The position numbers were made by a program, and so were the translations under genes. A stretch of 20,604 bases of DNA from an uncultured Prevotella sp. (GTDB lineage: Bacteria; Bacteroidota; Bacteroidia; Bacteroidales; Bacteroidaceae): the NCBI GenBank assembly GCA_900541575.1, contig UQKO01000048.1, positions 1 through 20,604 of the forward strand, written 5' to 3'. A model generated the notes under the pieces. That model was not told where the DNA came from, did not search any database, and saw nothing but the letters and a program-made list of their open reading frames with translations. Positions 1 to 7,518 of this stretch are shown here, one piece after another; within the stretch, counting starts at the first letter, position 1; the number at the start of each line of letters is the position of its first letter.

Positions 1-53
1 CGGTAAAGCTACCACTGCCGTCCGGTAGAGCTACCGCTGCCGTCCGGTAGAGC
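1..53. repeat. 22-bp GC-rich tandem repeat, truncated by window edge
   Basis: Two full 22-bp units (1-22 and 23-44) and a third partial one (45-53) follow each other without spacer. Each begins CGGTA[A/G]AGCTACC and ends CTGCCGTC. Units 1 and 2 differ at only two positions (A/G at the sixth and fourteenth bases). The core GGTAG-AG-CTACC is itself a small palindrome. Sequence from about 60 to 120 holds decayed echoes on the minus strand (TTTACC, TCTGCCGTC, TTTACTC), so the array probably once extended further. It starts at base 1 and therefore very likely continues to the left of the window. It is far richer in GC than its surroundings. No gene reads convincingly through it. Confidence 0.8.
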
Positions 54-224
54 AATGAATGATGGTTTACAGACGGCAGAGAGTAAATCTGCGGATGGTA
101 AAATCAGGGGGAGTAAATAGAAACAAACGGTTTTTATAAAACGCAGATAAGGAGAAGAAGCAAATAAGAATGCTTGCAAAGCGGTGCTTATTATATTAAG
201 TTTCAACCCGCTCATACTAAATCC

Positions 225-259
225 GAAACTTAAATAAGAGATTTTCTCATTTAAGTTTC
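225..259 (-). terminator. Hairpin downstream of the GH25 gene, possible terminator
   Basis: GAAACTTAAAT (225-235) and ATTTAAGTTTC (249-259) form a perfect 11-bp inverted repeat with a 13-nt loop, in which GAGA and TCTC can pair further. It lies 47 nt past the stop codon of the minus-strand GH25 gene. A third copy of the arm, TTAAGTTTC at 196-204, could pair with 225-233 instead, so two exclusive hairpins are possible. There is no strong T tract after it on the minus strand, so termination is an inference from position and symmetry. The remaining sequence from 54 to 306 shows no gene I can support. Confidence 0.45.
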
Positions 260-306
260 AATGAACTATCCCCTATCCCTTATCAGAGAACTCATACTGA
301 GGATTT

Positions 307-1245
307 CTACTCCACACACAAATGCTTTAAATCATACATCGAACCATTGTAGATATTTAAGTCTACCTTACCCTTGATGCCCTCTATGGTGCCACAGTCG
401 GTATGTTGCCAAAAACGCCACTTACCTTTATAAGTAAGATTGCGCACATAATAATGAGCTATCCAATAGGGATAGCGATTAAATTCTGGCGTATTGAGAT
501 AATCTACCTTAAACTTGTAATTGGTATAGATAATGGGAGGCACGTTGTATTGTTTCTCTACCATCTTCAACCATGTAAGGGCGGCTTTCTGTAGCTGTTT
601 CACATTTAAATTACCCCGTTCTTCTATATCTAGAACTGGGGGCAAATCGCCCTCTTCTAGATGCACTTGCTTTAGAAAGAACTTTGCTTGTTGCGAAGCA
701 GAAAGATTGGGTTTGAAGTAATGATAAGCCCCACGTACGAGGTCGTACTGGCGAGTTTGATAGAAATTCTCATTGAAGTTTTCGTCAATATGGCTCACTC
801 CCTCCGTAGCTTTAATGATAACAAAGCATATAGGTTCTCCGCCTACTTCCGCACGCGATGCCTTTTCCCAATCTATATCTCCTTGATGGTGACTAACATC
901 TATGCCATGAATAGAATATCCCTCTGGATAGATTTCATTTCCATAAATGGCTTGCCACTTACTGCTGTATCGATTGGCTACGTAATAATAAAACATCCAG
1001 CAAACTAATCCCACCAAAGCTAACACAAAAAGGCGAATACCCAGCATACGCATACGCCACTTAGCTGTGGCAGTCCACACTCTAAACTTGCTACGCTTTC
1101 GGCTTTTGCTTACTCTGCGTTTTCTTGCTTTCTGCGCATCACTCCTCGTACTAGTTTGCCCACGTCGTGTTGCAGCCGAAGAACTTTTACGTCTTGGCTG
1201 TGCCGATGATGTGCGTCTAGGGTAAGAAGATGATGAAAGAGACAT
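307..1245 (-). CDS. Membrane-anchored GH25 family lysozyme (muramidase)
   Basis: The product is a 312-aa glycoside hydrolase family 25 enzyme, expected to cut the beta-1,4 bond between MurNAc and GlcNAc in peptidoglycan. The GH25 domain spans about residues 110-305. It begins with the typical GIDVSHHQGDIDW (Asp116), continues with VIIKATEG and the DxE pair in PVLDIEERG (Asp206, Glu208), and ends with WQHTDCGTIEGIKGKVDLN. Ahead of it is an unusual N-terminus: about 65 residues rich in Ser, Arg and Lys, then one hydrophobic segment (about 68-88). That arrangement predicts a type II membrane protein with a basic cytoplasmic tail and the catalytic domain outside the inner membrane. The start at 1245 is the first Met, and no better start is evident. 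The gene lies 312 bp downstream of the PPi-phosphofructokinase gene, and a terminator-like structure separates them, so it is probably transcribed alone. Family assignment is secure; the physiological role is not visible. Confidence 0.92.
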   Translation of the reverse strand: MSLSSSSYPRRTSSAQPRRKSSSAATRRGQTSTRSDAQKARKRRVSKSRKRSKFRVWTATAKWRMRMLGIRLFVLALVGLVCWMFYYYVANRYSSKWQAIYGNEIYPEGYSIHGIDVSHHQGDIDWEKASRAEVGGEPICFVIIKATEGVSHIDENFNENFYQTRQYDLVRGAYHYFKPNLSASQQAKFFLKQVHLEEGDLPPVLDIEERGNLNVKQLQKAALTWLKMVEKQYNVPPIIYTNYKFKVDYLNTPEFNRYPYWIAHYYVRNLTYKGKWRFWQHTDCGTIEGIKGKVDLNIYNGSMYDLKHLCVE

Positions 1246-1355
1246 AGAGAGAGTTTTGATCGTTTAGAGATTATACAATCTTTCGGCTATGATTATGATT
1301 CGTTGGTAGTTCTTCTATCTGTTTGTTCACTCTTGTAAGTACCATGCAATTGTCT

Positions 1356-1376
1356 TTTCCCATTTAATATGGGAAA
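1356..1376. repeat. Small perfect hairpin upstream of the GH25 gene
   Basis: TTTCCCAT (1356-1363) and ATGGGAAA (1369-1376) form an 8-bp perfect inverted repeat around the loop TTAAT. It sits about 110 bp upstream of the GH25 start, between that gene and the terminator-like structure at 1401-1476. It could be an operator or part of the GH25 leader. I see no TAnnTTTG box for GH25 on the minus strand in this gap, so its promoter is not located. Confidence 0.4.
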
Positions 1377-1400
1377 CCTGACTTAGAAAATCAGAAAAAT

Positions 1401-1476
1401 AAAGAGAGGAAGACAGACAGCAGAAACGCTAAGCCGCTTTGGCTATTCGGCGACAACTGTGTGTCTTCCACTCTTT
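1401..1476 (-). terminator. Long imperfect hairpin with T tract behind the phosphofructokinase gene
   Basis: The arms 1401-1420 (AAAGAGAGGAAGACAGACAG) and 1457-1476 (CTGTGTGTCTTCCACTCTTT) pair at 18 of 20 positions. On the minus strand the second arm is followed directly by ATTTTTCTGATTTTC. That matches an intrinsic terminator, beginning about 80 nt after the stop codon at 1558. The 36-nt interior has its own short stems, AGCC/GGCT (1432-1435 with 1441-1444) or alternatively GCCG/CGGC (1433-1436 with 1448-1451), so the folded RNA would be branched or two-tiered. Confidence 0.65.
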
Positions 1477-1557
1477 GAAAGTTATAAGAGATTGTAAGGA
1501 ACAAGGACTTTTCATCATTTATATCCCGTTCTTCACAATCTGTTTATGCCTTCAAGA

Positions 1558-3198
1558 TTACTTGCCCTGTTCAAGAGCGAGCGTCTTGGTGCACTGGTCG
1601 CATACTTCGGCAGGTCCCCAATACTGGATAGGACCAGGATATACGAAGCAAGTATTCTCAGCCCATTCTGCACGATGAGCAGCAAACTTCTTGAAAGGAG
1701 CACCATCGAGACGTACGAGCGCCTTCTTGATTACAGGCTTCATCTTACCATTACGACGCTCCATATTCATCATCATCGTGATGGGCACACCGCCAGCTAC
1801 CCACTGTTCGGCTGGAGCTGTGGTATTCTTCACAATAGCCATGTATCCAGTCTTGCCGTTAGCTACGAGTTGTGCTGCGCTTGTACCGAGTGCATAGCAA
1901 TAGTCTGCATCGTAGTTAGAAGGAGCTGCGCAACGACCTTCATAACCGAAGAAGTGGTGCTGAGCAGCGAACTTACCTACAAATTTACCTTCCTTCTTCC
2001 AAGCAGCGAGCTTAACAGCTACCATTTCAGAAAGGAGCTTTTCAGTTTCGATAAGTGACACCTGTACATTTCCGTGAGGATCACGTTCCATCGTGAGCTG
2101 CTTAGCTACGCCCTCGGGCAGGCTTTCATAGATTGCGGCATTTTCTTTAGAGAGTTTGCCAAGAATCCATGAACGCTGATCGGCAGCACTTACGCTAGCG
2201 GCTTCAGGAGTAGAAAGAAGGTCGTTAAGCTCAGCAATAAGCTTCTTCATTGCGGGAATGAATTCGATCAAACCTTCAGGAATAAGTACTGTACCGAAAT
2301 TGTTGCCATTAGCAGCACGCTTGGCTACGATTTCTGCAATATATGTTACGATATCATCAAGAGTCTGATTCTTCTCTTCTACTTCTTCACTGATGATACA
2401 TACGTTGGGCTGGCACTGAAGTGCACATTCCAAAGCGATGTGGCTGGCCGAACGTCCCATGAGCTTAATGAAATGCCAATACTTACGAGCAGAGTTGGCG
2501 TCACGCTGGATGTTACCAATTACTTCAGAGTAAGTCTTACATGCTGTATCAAAGCCGAAAGAAGTCTCGATTTGTTCGTTCTTCAAGTCACCATCAATAG
2601 TCTTAGGACAACCGATTACCTGCACACCATAGTTCTTAGCAGCATAGTATTCTGCCAAAACGCAAGCGTTGGTATTAGAGTCGTCACCACCGATGATTAC
2701 GATAGCCTTGATACCAAGTTCACGGATAATCTTCAAGCCGCTTTCAAATTGATCTACCTCTTCGAGCTTCGTACGACCAGAACCAATCATATCGAAACCA
2801 CCCGTATTGCGGTAGTCGTCGATGATAGCATCAGTCAGTTCGATGTACTTATGGTCTACCAAACCGCCAGGACCCATCAAGAAACCATAGAGTTTGTTGG
2901 CAGGGTTCTGCTTTTTAAGCTCATCGTAAAGACCGCAGATTACATTGTGTCCACCAGGAGCCTGACCACCAGAGAGGATGATACCGATATTCATCGGGGT
3001 ATATTCTTTCTTTTCGTCAGAGGGTACAAATTCTACCAACGGCATACCGTAAGTATTGGGGAAGAGCTTCTTGATTTCTTCCTGATCGCCTACACTCTGA
3101 GTAGGTTCACCTTCTTTAATGCTCACACCTGCACGCAAGCCTGCGGGAAGCTTGGGCTGGTAAGCAGCACGTGCAATCTGTAATGCGCTTTTTTCCAT
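1558..3198 (-). CDS. pfp: Pyrophosphate-dependent 6-phosphofructokinase, long form
   Basis: This 546-aa enzyme phosphorylates fructose 6-phosphate to fructose 1,6-bisphosphate using PPi instead of ATP. The step is reversible and cytoplasmic. Visible motifs are the N-terminal phosphate loop SGGQAPGGHN (76-85), GGDDSN at 170-175 (the double Asp is the hallmark of PPi use), KTIDGD at 199-204 (catalytic Asp202) and MGRSASH at 247-253 for sugar-phosphate binding. Length fits the long PPi-PFK group (about 550 aa) rather than the 320-aa ATP enzymes. I place the start at 3198 (MEKSALQIARAAYQ), because that is where the family sequence begins. The frame stays open for 30 more codons to a TTG at 3288, but that part is basic and family-unlike. 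A Bacteroidetes-like -7 box lies at 3309-3316, giving a leader of roughly 100 nt. The gene is divergent from gdhA and probably ends at the hairpin at 1401-1476. Confidence 0.95.
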   Translation of the reverse strand: MEKSALQIARAAYQPKLPAGLRAGVSIKEGEPTQSVGDQEEIKKLFPNTYGMPLVEFVPSDEKKEYTPMNIGIILSGGQAPGGHNVICGLYDELKKQNPANKLYGFLMGPGGLVDHKYIELTDAIIDDYRNTGGFDMIGSGRTKLEEVDQFESGLKIIRELGIKAIVIIGGDDSNTNACVLAEYYAAKNYGVQVIGCPKTIDGDLKNEQIETSFGFDTACKTYSEVIGNIQRDANSARKYWHFIKLMGRSASHIALECALQCQPNVCIISEEVEEKNQTLDDIVTYIAEIVAKRAANGNNFGTVLIPEGLIEFIPAMKKLIAELNDLLSTPEAASVSAADQRSWILGKLSKENAAIYESLPEGVAKQLTMERDPHGNVQVSLIETEKLLSEMVAVKLAAWKKEGKFVGKFAAQHHFFGYEGRCAAPSNYDADYCYALGTSAAQLVANGKTGYMAIVKNTTAPAEQWVAGGVPITMMMNMERRNGKMKPVIKKALVRLDGAPFKKFAAHRAEWAENTCFVYPGPIQYWGPAEVCDQCTKTLALEQGK

Positions 3199-3308
3199 AA
3201 GAATGATTATGTATTTATAAGAATAAGAGTTGCTTTTTCTGTGCGTCTGTATGACTTTTACACGAAGAGCCCTTGAAGCCATCGTCAAAAAGCCTTTAAT
3301 TCACTTTG

Positions 3309-3316
3309 CAAAGTTA
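3309..3316 (-). promoter_or_regulatory. Putative -7 box for the phosphofructokinase gene, within a palindrome
   Basis: CAAAGTTA on the plus strand reads TAACTTTG on the minus strand, matching the Bacteroidetes -7 consensus TAnnTTTG. It overlaps a perfect 12-bp palindrome, ACTTTGCAAAGT (3303-3314), which could be a binding site or chance. No clear -33 TTTG is visible at the expected spacing, so the call rests on the -7 box and its place about 110 bp upstream of the start codon. Confidence 0.4.
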
Positions 3317-3476
3317 AGAAAATCGTGCGACTTTGCCTTATTTTGCCCATGTTTTTTAGCGTTCTTCCTTTACTAGCTTCTTCTTTCACATATCTATTTG
3401 TTACATTTGATATGCTATATAGCAGATTATAAGGAAAATATGGAATTAAGTTAGAACGGATTTAAATAATAATCTA

Positions 3477-3484
3477 TACATTTG
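3477..3484 (+). promoter_or_regulatory. Putative -7 box for gdhA, with a second identical box upstream
   Basis: TACATTTG at 3477-3484 matches TAnnTTTG and would give a leader of about 55 nt before the gdhA ATG at 3545. The identical octamer occurs at 3402-3409. Two starts in tandem are possible. Neither has a clear -33 element at the usual spacing. The rest of the 346-bp gap between the divergent starts is AT-rich and shows no gene. Confidence 0.4.
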
Positions 3485-3544
3485 TAAAGAATATTATGAG
3501 AGAGGACGTTTTTTTACGTGTTCTTTCCCCAAAATAACCTTATC

Positions 3545-4882
3545 ATGAAAACAGAAAAAATTATTGAACAACTCGAACAGAAGCACCCTGGCGAAAAAGA
3601 ATACTTACAAGCGGTGCGAGAAGTATTAACCTCCGTAGAAGATGTGTACAATCAGCATCCCGAATTTGAACGAGCCAAACTGATTGAACGTCTTGTTGAG
3701 CCCGATCGAATTATTACATTCCGTGTACCATGGATAGATGATGAGGGCGAAGTACAAGTGAACTTAGGCTATCGTGTACAATTCAATAATGCGATTGGCC
3801 CATACAAGGGAGGCATACGTTTCCATCCTTCCGTCAATCTTAGCATACTGAAATTCTTAGGATTTGAGCAGACTTTTAAAAATGCACTAACCACCCTCCC
3901 AATGGGGGGAGCTAAGGGCGGTTCCGATTTTGCCCCACGCGGTAAAAGCGACGCAGAGATTATGCGTTTCTGCCAAGCTTTTATATTGGAATTATGGCGT
4001 AACTTGGGACCTGATCAAGACGTACCTGCTGGCGATATCGGTGTAGGCGGACGCGAAGTGGGCTACATGTATGGAATGTACAAGAAATTGACACATGAAC
4101 ATACAGGCACATTTACAGGAAAAGGTCTTGAGTTTGGTGGTTCGATTCTAAGGCCAGAAGCTACTGGATATGGTGCACTCTATTTCGTAAAGCAAATGTT
4201 GGCCGATTACGGTGAACATATTGAAGGAAAGACGATTGCTATTTCAGGATTTGGCAACGTGGCTTGGGGCGCAGTAAAGAAAGCAACAGAACTCGGAGCT
4301 AAAGTAATCACATTAAGTGGACCAGATGGCTACGTGTACGACCCTGCAGGAGTCAACGGAGAGAAGATTGACTATATGTTAGCGCTTCGTATGTCGGGCG
4401 ACGACATTGTAGCTCCTTATGCAGAGCGCTTCCCTGAAGCTACATTCTACGCGGGCAAAAAACCATGGATTCAACCTGTAGACATTGCTCTACCCTGTGC
4501 AACCCAGAACGAACTGAATGAAGCAGACGCTGCTGCGCTATGCAAAAATGGTGTAAAGTTTGTAGCTGAAGTAAGTAACATGGGATGCACCGCCGAAGCT
4601 ATTGATTATTTTCATGCACATCATACTCCGTTTGCCCCTGGAAAAGCTGTCAACTCGGGCGGTGTAGCTACATCAGGACTTGAAATGACGCAAAACGCAA
4701 TGCACATTTCATGGAATGCCGAAGAGGTTGACCTACGGCTTCACTCCATCATGGCTGCGGTACACGATCAATGCGTAAAGTATGGTACTGAGGCTGATGG
4801 GTATATCAACTATGTGAAGGGAGCGAACATTGCAGGATTTATGAAAGTGGCTCATGCAATGTTGGCCCAAGGAGTAGTCTAG
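3545..4882 (+). CDS. gdhA: Glutamate dehydrogenase
   Basis: The 445-aa product interconverts 2-oxoglutarate plus ammonia and glutamate with NAD(P)H, and is the expected ammonia-assimilation enzyme in Bacteroidales. The N-terminal catalytic domain contains IGPYKGGIRFHPSVN (Lys88), EQTFKNALTTLPMGGAKGGSDF (Lys112, Lys124) and PAGDIGVGGREVGYM with the catalytic Asp164. The Rossmann domain has the loop GFGNVAWGAV (235-244). Length and motifs fit the hexameric bacterial GDH of about 445 aa. I take the ATG at 3545 as start. A GTG nine codons earlier (3518) is in frame, but GDH sequences begin close to MKTEKIIEQ. Cofactor preference (NADP, NAD or both) cannot be settled from motifs alone. The gene has its own upstream -7 boxes and is followed by a perfect inverted repeat at 4979-5045, so it looks monocistronic. 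Confidence 0.97.
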   Translation: MKTEKIIEQLEQKHPGEKEYLQAVREVLTSVEDVYNQHPEFERAKLIERLVEPDRIITFRVPWIDDEGEVQVNLGYRVQFNNAIGPYKGGIRFHPSVNLSILKFLGFEQTFKNALTTLPMGGAKGGSDFAPRGKSDAEIMRFCQAFILELWRNLGPDQDVPAGDIGVGGREVGYMYGMYKKLTHEHTGTFTGKGLEFGGSILRPEATGYGALYFVKQMLADYGEHIEGKTIAISGFGNVAWGAVKKATELGAKVITLSGPDGYVYDPAGVNGEKIDYMLALRMSGDDIVAPYAERFPEATFYAGKKPWIQPVDIALPCATQNELNEADAAALCKNGVKFVAEVSNMGCTAEAIDYFHAHHTPFAPGKAVNSGGVATSGLEMTQNAMHISWNAEEVDLRLHSIMAAVHDQCVKYGTEADGYINYVKGANIAGFMKVAHAMLAQGVV

Positions 4883-4923
4883 AAGAATTGAAAAGGAGAA
4901 GATCCATAAAATTGTGATTTTGT

Positions 4924-4931
4924 TATCTTTG
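4924..4931 (+). promoter_or_regulatory. Orphan -7 promoter box pointing into a hairpin
   Basis: TATCTTTG, followed by CAGG, closely matches the Bacteroidetes -7 pattern TAnnTTTGCA. It lies 41 bp after the gdhA stop, on the plus strand, and points away from gdhA. The gene downstream is on the opposite strand, so no coding region could be served. The next landmark is the 24-bp inverted repeat starting 47 bp later. A -33 element is not evident. Confidence 0.35.
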
Positions 4932-4978
4932 CAGGATATACAGAGATTGTGATAAAACCATCATACATCTCAATCCAA

Positions 4979-5045
4979 AACGGGCTAATATAACTAAAGT
5001 TTCCCCAATAAAGAGGATGGAAAACTTTAGTTATATTAGCCCGTT
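4979..5045. terminator. Perfect 24-bp inverted repeat between convergent genes, probable bidirectional terminator
   Basis: The arms 4979-5002 and 5022-5045 are exact reverse complements over 24 bp. The left arm begins AACGGGCTAATATAAC, the right arm ends ATTAGCCCGTT, and the loop is 19 nt. The repeat stands between the gdhA stop (4882) and the metalloprotease stop (5117), which face each other. On the minus strand the stem is followed by TTTT in the CCCGTTTTGG context; on the plus strand the tract after it is weaker. A terminator serving both genes is the simplest reading. The length and perfection of the stem are unusual, so a mobile palindromic repeat or the 3' part of a small RNA is also possible. 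Confidence 0.6.
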
Positions 5046-5116
5046 GGCAGAATTATTTTATTCTTCCCGTCTAATCTGTAAATTGTAAAGATTATTCAAG
5101 GGAGGTTCATATACTC

Positions 5117-7444
5117 TTACTTCACCACCAAAGCGCGATCAATCATATCCGCTAAAGCTGCAAAATGAGGATTCGCCTGACGTGCATTGCACAAGTGCTG
5201 TAAACTGCGAAGTTGCTGGAGAACAACGCCCGTAGCAGGACGATTAGGCTTTGACTTGAAATAAGAAATCAATTCCTCCACTACTGTGCGTTGTAAGGCT
5301 TGGCTGTAAGAGTCTTTTGCATCAGTGCTCGCAAACACAGCTTTTACAAGGGCAGGAAGATAATCATTGACAGGATATGTGCTAGTAAGACGATTGATCA
5401 AATGATCTTCGACCATACTTGACACTAAGCGCGCACCAATACGATTAAGATAGGACTGAATATCAGGCATCAGACGATTTGCATACGACACGTTAATCAA
5501 CCATTTGGGCTGCTTCACCACATTGTCGATGAGAAACTGAAGAGCACGTTCCTGCTTTTCACGAGGTTCGTCAGAATAAACAGCGCCTGTCTGATCCACT
5601 GTTTTATAATCGCAATAAACGCCGCCTAAGTTGCGCATCACATGATTGCAATAGCGATAGAACTGATTGACCACCTGAGCATACATGCTTGAGAGGTTGC
5701 TGCCATAGATATCTCCACTTTGATATGTCCATGTGGGGAGTTGAGGAAGTTCTCGTTTTAGGTTCATGATACCATAAGTGCTAGCCTTCATGGCATCGTC
5801 ACCCAAATCTTCCGTTTGACAACGAGAATCGTTCGTACGATTAGTTTCACCATCACCAAACCACAAACGACGATTACCATTGAGACGTTCTGTAGTGAGT
5901 TTTTCGAGTTCCCAATGGTCACTCACGTCGTCATAAGCATCCCACATAGGCTTGTAACCCCATTCAATAGCCCAACAGTCATAATCACCAATGCGAGGGA
6001 AAATTCCTGCATGCGTAATGCTATCCTCGGGCTGAGCCACATAATTGAAACGAGCATAGTCCATGATGCTAGGAGTATGACCATGAGCTTCTACGAATGC
6101 ACGCGAGCGAAGACTGTCTACAGGAACCGTGGACGAAGAACCGAAATTGTGGCGTAGGCCGAGCGTATGTCCCACTTCATGAGAAGATACGAAACGTATT
6201 AATTGTCCCATCAAGTCGGTGTCGTACTTCATTTTCTGAGCAGCCTCATCCAAGTTTCCAGCTTGAATCATATACCAATCATGAACGAGCGTCATCACAT
6301 TGTGATACCAACAGATGTGACTTTCCAAAATTTCACCTGTACGAGGATCGTGAACATTCGGTCCGTATGCATTCTCCATGGACGAAGCCAAATAGCGAAT
6401 GCAGGAATAGCGAGCATCTTCCATCGACATAGTAGAGTCTTTCTCAGGCCATTCCTTGGCCATGATTGCATTTTTGAAACCCGCTTTTTCAAAAGCCTTC
6501 TGCCAATCGTTCACACCCTGAATAAGATAAGGGCGCCATTGTTTCGGAGTAGCTGGGTCGATATAATAGATGATAGGTTTCTTGGGCTCTACGAGTTCTC
6601 CACGCTTCATTTTCTCGGCATCTGCGCTATCCTTCGGTTCCAAACGCCAACGAGTGATAAAACGTTTGGGCTCAATGCGCTGCTGATTATCGGAGAAATA
6701 AGTAAAATTATCCGTAAAATAGCCCACACGCGGATCAAACAAACGACGGGGCATAGGATTAGAAGGAAGAAGTACAAAGGACACATTAAGTCCGAGTGTT
6801 ACTTTCCCCGTGTTAGACGATGCAATGGTGCGACTACCCGATGACATCCATGTCTTTATAGTGCGCACCTCGGTGTTCATAGGGAAGGTCTTTATACTTT
6901 CGATATATGAACTTCCCATTATGAGAGCTTGTAATCCTAGCTGCTGTTTGAGAGAGGTAGACACATTCAAGGCTGCATTATCTTCAAGGAAAAGATTCGT
7001 TACCTTAACTTTATACATATCCTTCACATGCGACTCTATCTTTAGCGAAGCAATTATTGGATCTTCGTTGCTTATTACAATGGCACGATTAATCTTATCT
7101 GTAGAATCGGCCTTATTAACGAGCAAACGTGCACGCATTTGAAGTTTTCCATCAGGAGATTTTTCAAAATAAATCGTCTGCTCGTTGGCCATTTCTCCTC
7201 CATACGTTTCTGTATTAGCTGGAGTGGAAGTAAAGCGAACAGTGACGAGCATTTCACGGCCAATGAGAGAATCGGGAATAGAGAAATACCAATCTGTACC
7301 TGTCTTTGTCACAGAGAACAGTCCTTTTTGAGTGGTACTAGCTGGTTGGGGGGCAGTTGCAGAAGCAACAGACTTAGACTTGCGTGCTACCATAGGAATG
7401 GCAAGCAAGAATGATGCAGCGAGTATGAATAGTATTTTTTTCAT
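5117..7444 (-). CDS. Secreted zinc-dependent metalloprotease (DUF5118/DUF5117/DUF4953 type)
   Basis: The product has 775 aa. Residues 1 to about 20 (MKKILFILAASFLLAIPMVA) form a signal peptide, so the protein is exported. The N-terminal part (about 40-90) resembles DUF5118. The middle (about 90-290) resembles DUF5117, with DNFTYFSDNQQRIEPKRFITRWRLEP near its end. The catalytic region follows, with HEVGHTLGLRH at 422-432: His422, His426 and His432 are the expected zinc ligands and Glu423 the base. Further on, SIMDYARFNY supplies a Met-turn. These proteins are widespread in Bacteroidetes and annotated as zinc-dependent metalloproteases of the gluzincin/metzincin-like type; their natural substrates are unknown to me. 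The gene is last in a minus-strand series, 74 bp after an unknown gene, and ends 72 bp before the inverted repeat. At 775 aa it is somewhat short for the group but shows no break. Confidence 0.9.
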   Translation of the reverse strand: MKKILFILAASFLLAIPMVARKSKSVASATAPQPASTTQKGLFSVTKTGTDWYFSIPDSLIGREMLVTVRFTSTPANTETYGGEMANEQTIYFEKSPDGKLQMRARLLVNKADSTDKINRAIVISNEDPIIASLKIESHVKDMYKVKVTNLFLEDNAALNVSTSLKQQLGLQALIMGSSYIESIKTFPMNTEVRTIKTWMSSGSRTIASSNTGKVTLGLNVSFVLLPSNPMPRRLFDPRVGYFTDNFTYFSDNQQRIEPKRFITRWRLEPKDSADAEKMKRGELVEPKKPIIYYIDPATPKQWRPYLIQGVNDWQKAFEKAGFKNAIMAKEWPEKDSTMSMEDARYSCIRYLASSMENAYGPNVHDPRTGEILESHICWYHNVMTLVHDWYMIQAGNLDEAAQKMKYDTDLMGQLIRFVSSHEVGHTLGLRHNFGSSSTVPVDSLRSRAFVEAHGHTPSIMDYARFNYVAQPEDSITHAGIFPRIGDYDCWAIEWGYKPMWDAYDDVSDHWELEKLTTERLNGNRRLWFGDGETNRTNDSRCQTEDLGDDAMKASTYGIMNLKRELPQLPTWTYQSGDIYGSNLSSMYAQVVNQFYRYCNHVMRNLGGVYCDYKTVDQTGAVYSDEPREKQERALQFLIDNVVKQPKWLINVSYANRLMPDIQSYLNRIGARLVSSMVEDHLINRLTSTYPVNDYLPALVKAVFASTDAKDSYSQALQRTVVEELISYFKSKPNRPATGVVLQQLRSLQHLCNARQANPHFAALADMIDRALVVK

Positions 7445-7518
7445 TGTTATTGAAGGTATTTTTTCTTATGCAAATGATTACACGAACATTGTAAACGAGT
7501 GGCGAGTAGAGGTTTACT

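Noticed and set aside
1..53. CRISPR array at the left edge
   Set aside because: The 22-bp units are contiguous with no spacers of variable sequence, so this is a plain tandem repeat.
9..215. Minus-strand frame of 68 codons through the tandem repeat
   Set aside because: It runs through the repeat array and low-complexity sequence, has no family resemblance and no supporting promoter or neighbour spacing.
2440..3183. Long plus-strand frame (247 codons) opposite the phosphofructokinase gene
   Set aside because: It lies entirely within a strongly recognised gene on the other strand. Its length reflects codon bias of that gene, and the translation shows no domain.
3199..3288. N-terminal extension of the phosphofructokinase to the TTG at 3288
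   Set aside because: The added 30 residues are basic and Tyr/Ser-rich, unlike the family, and the proposed promoter at 3309-3316 would leave almost no leader.
6203..6844. 213-codon plus-strand frame opposite the metalloprotease gene
   Set aside because: It is antisense to conserved catalytic-domain sequence including the HExxH region; the translation is not protein-like.
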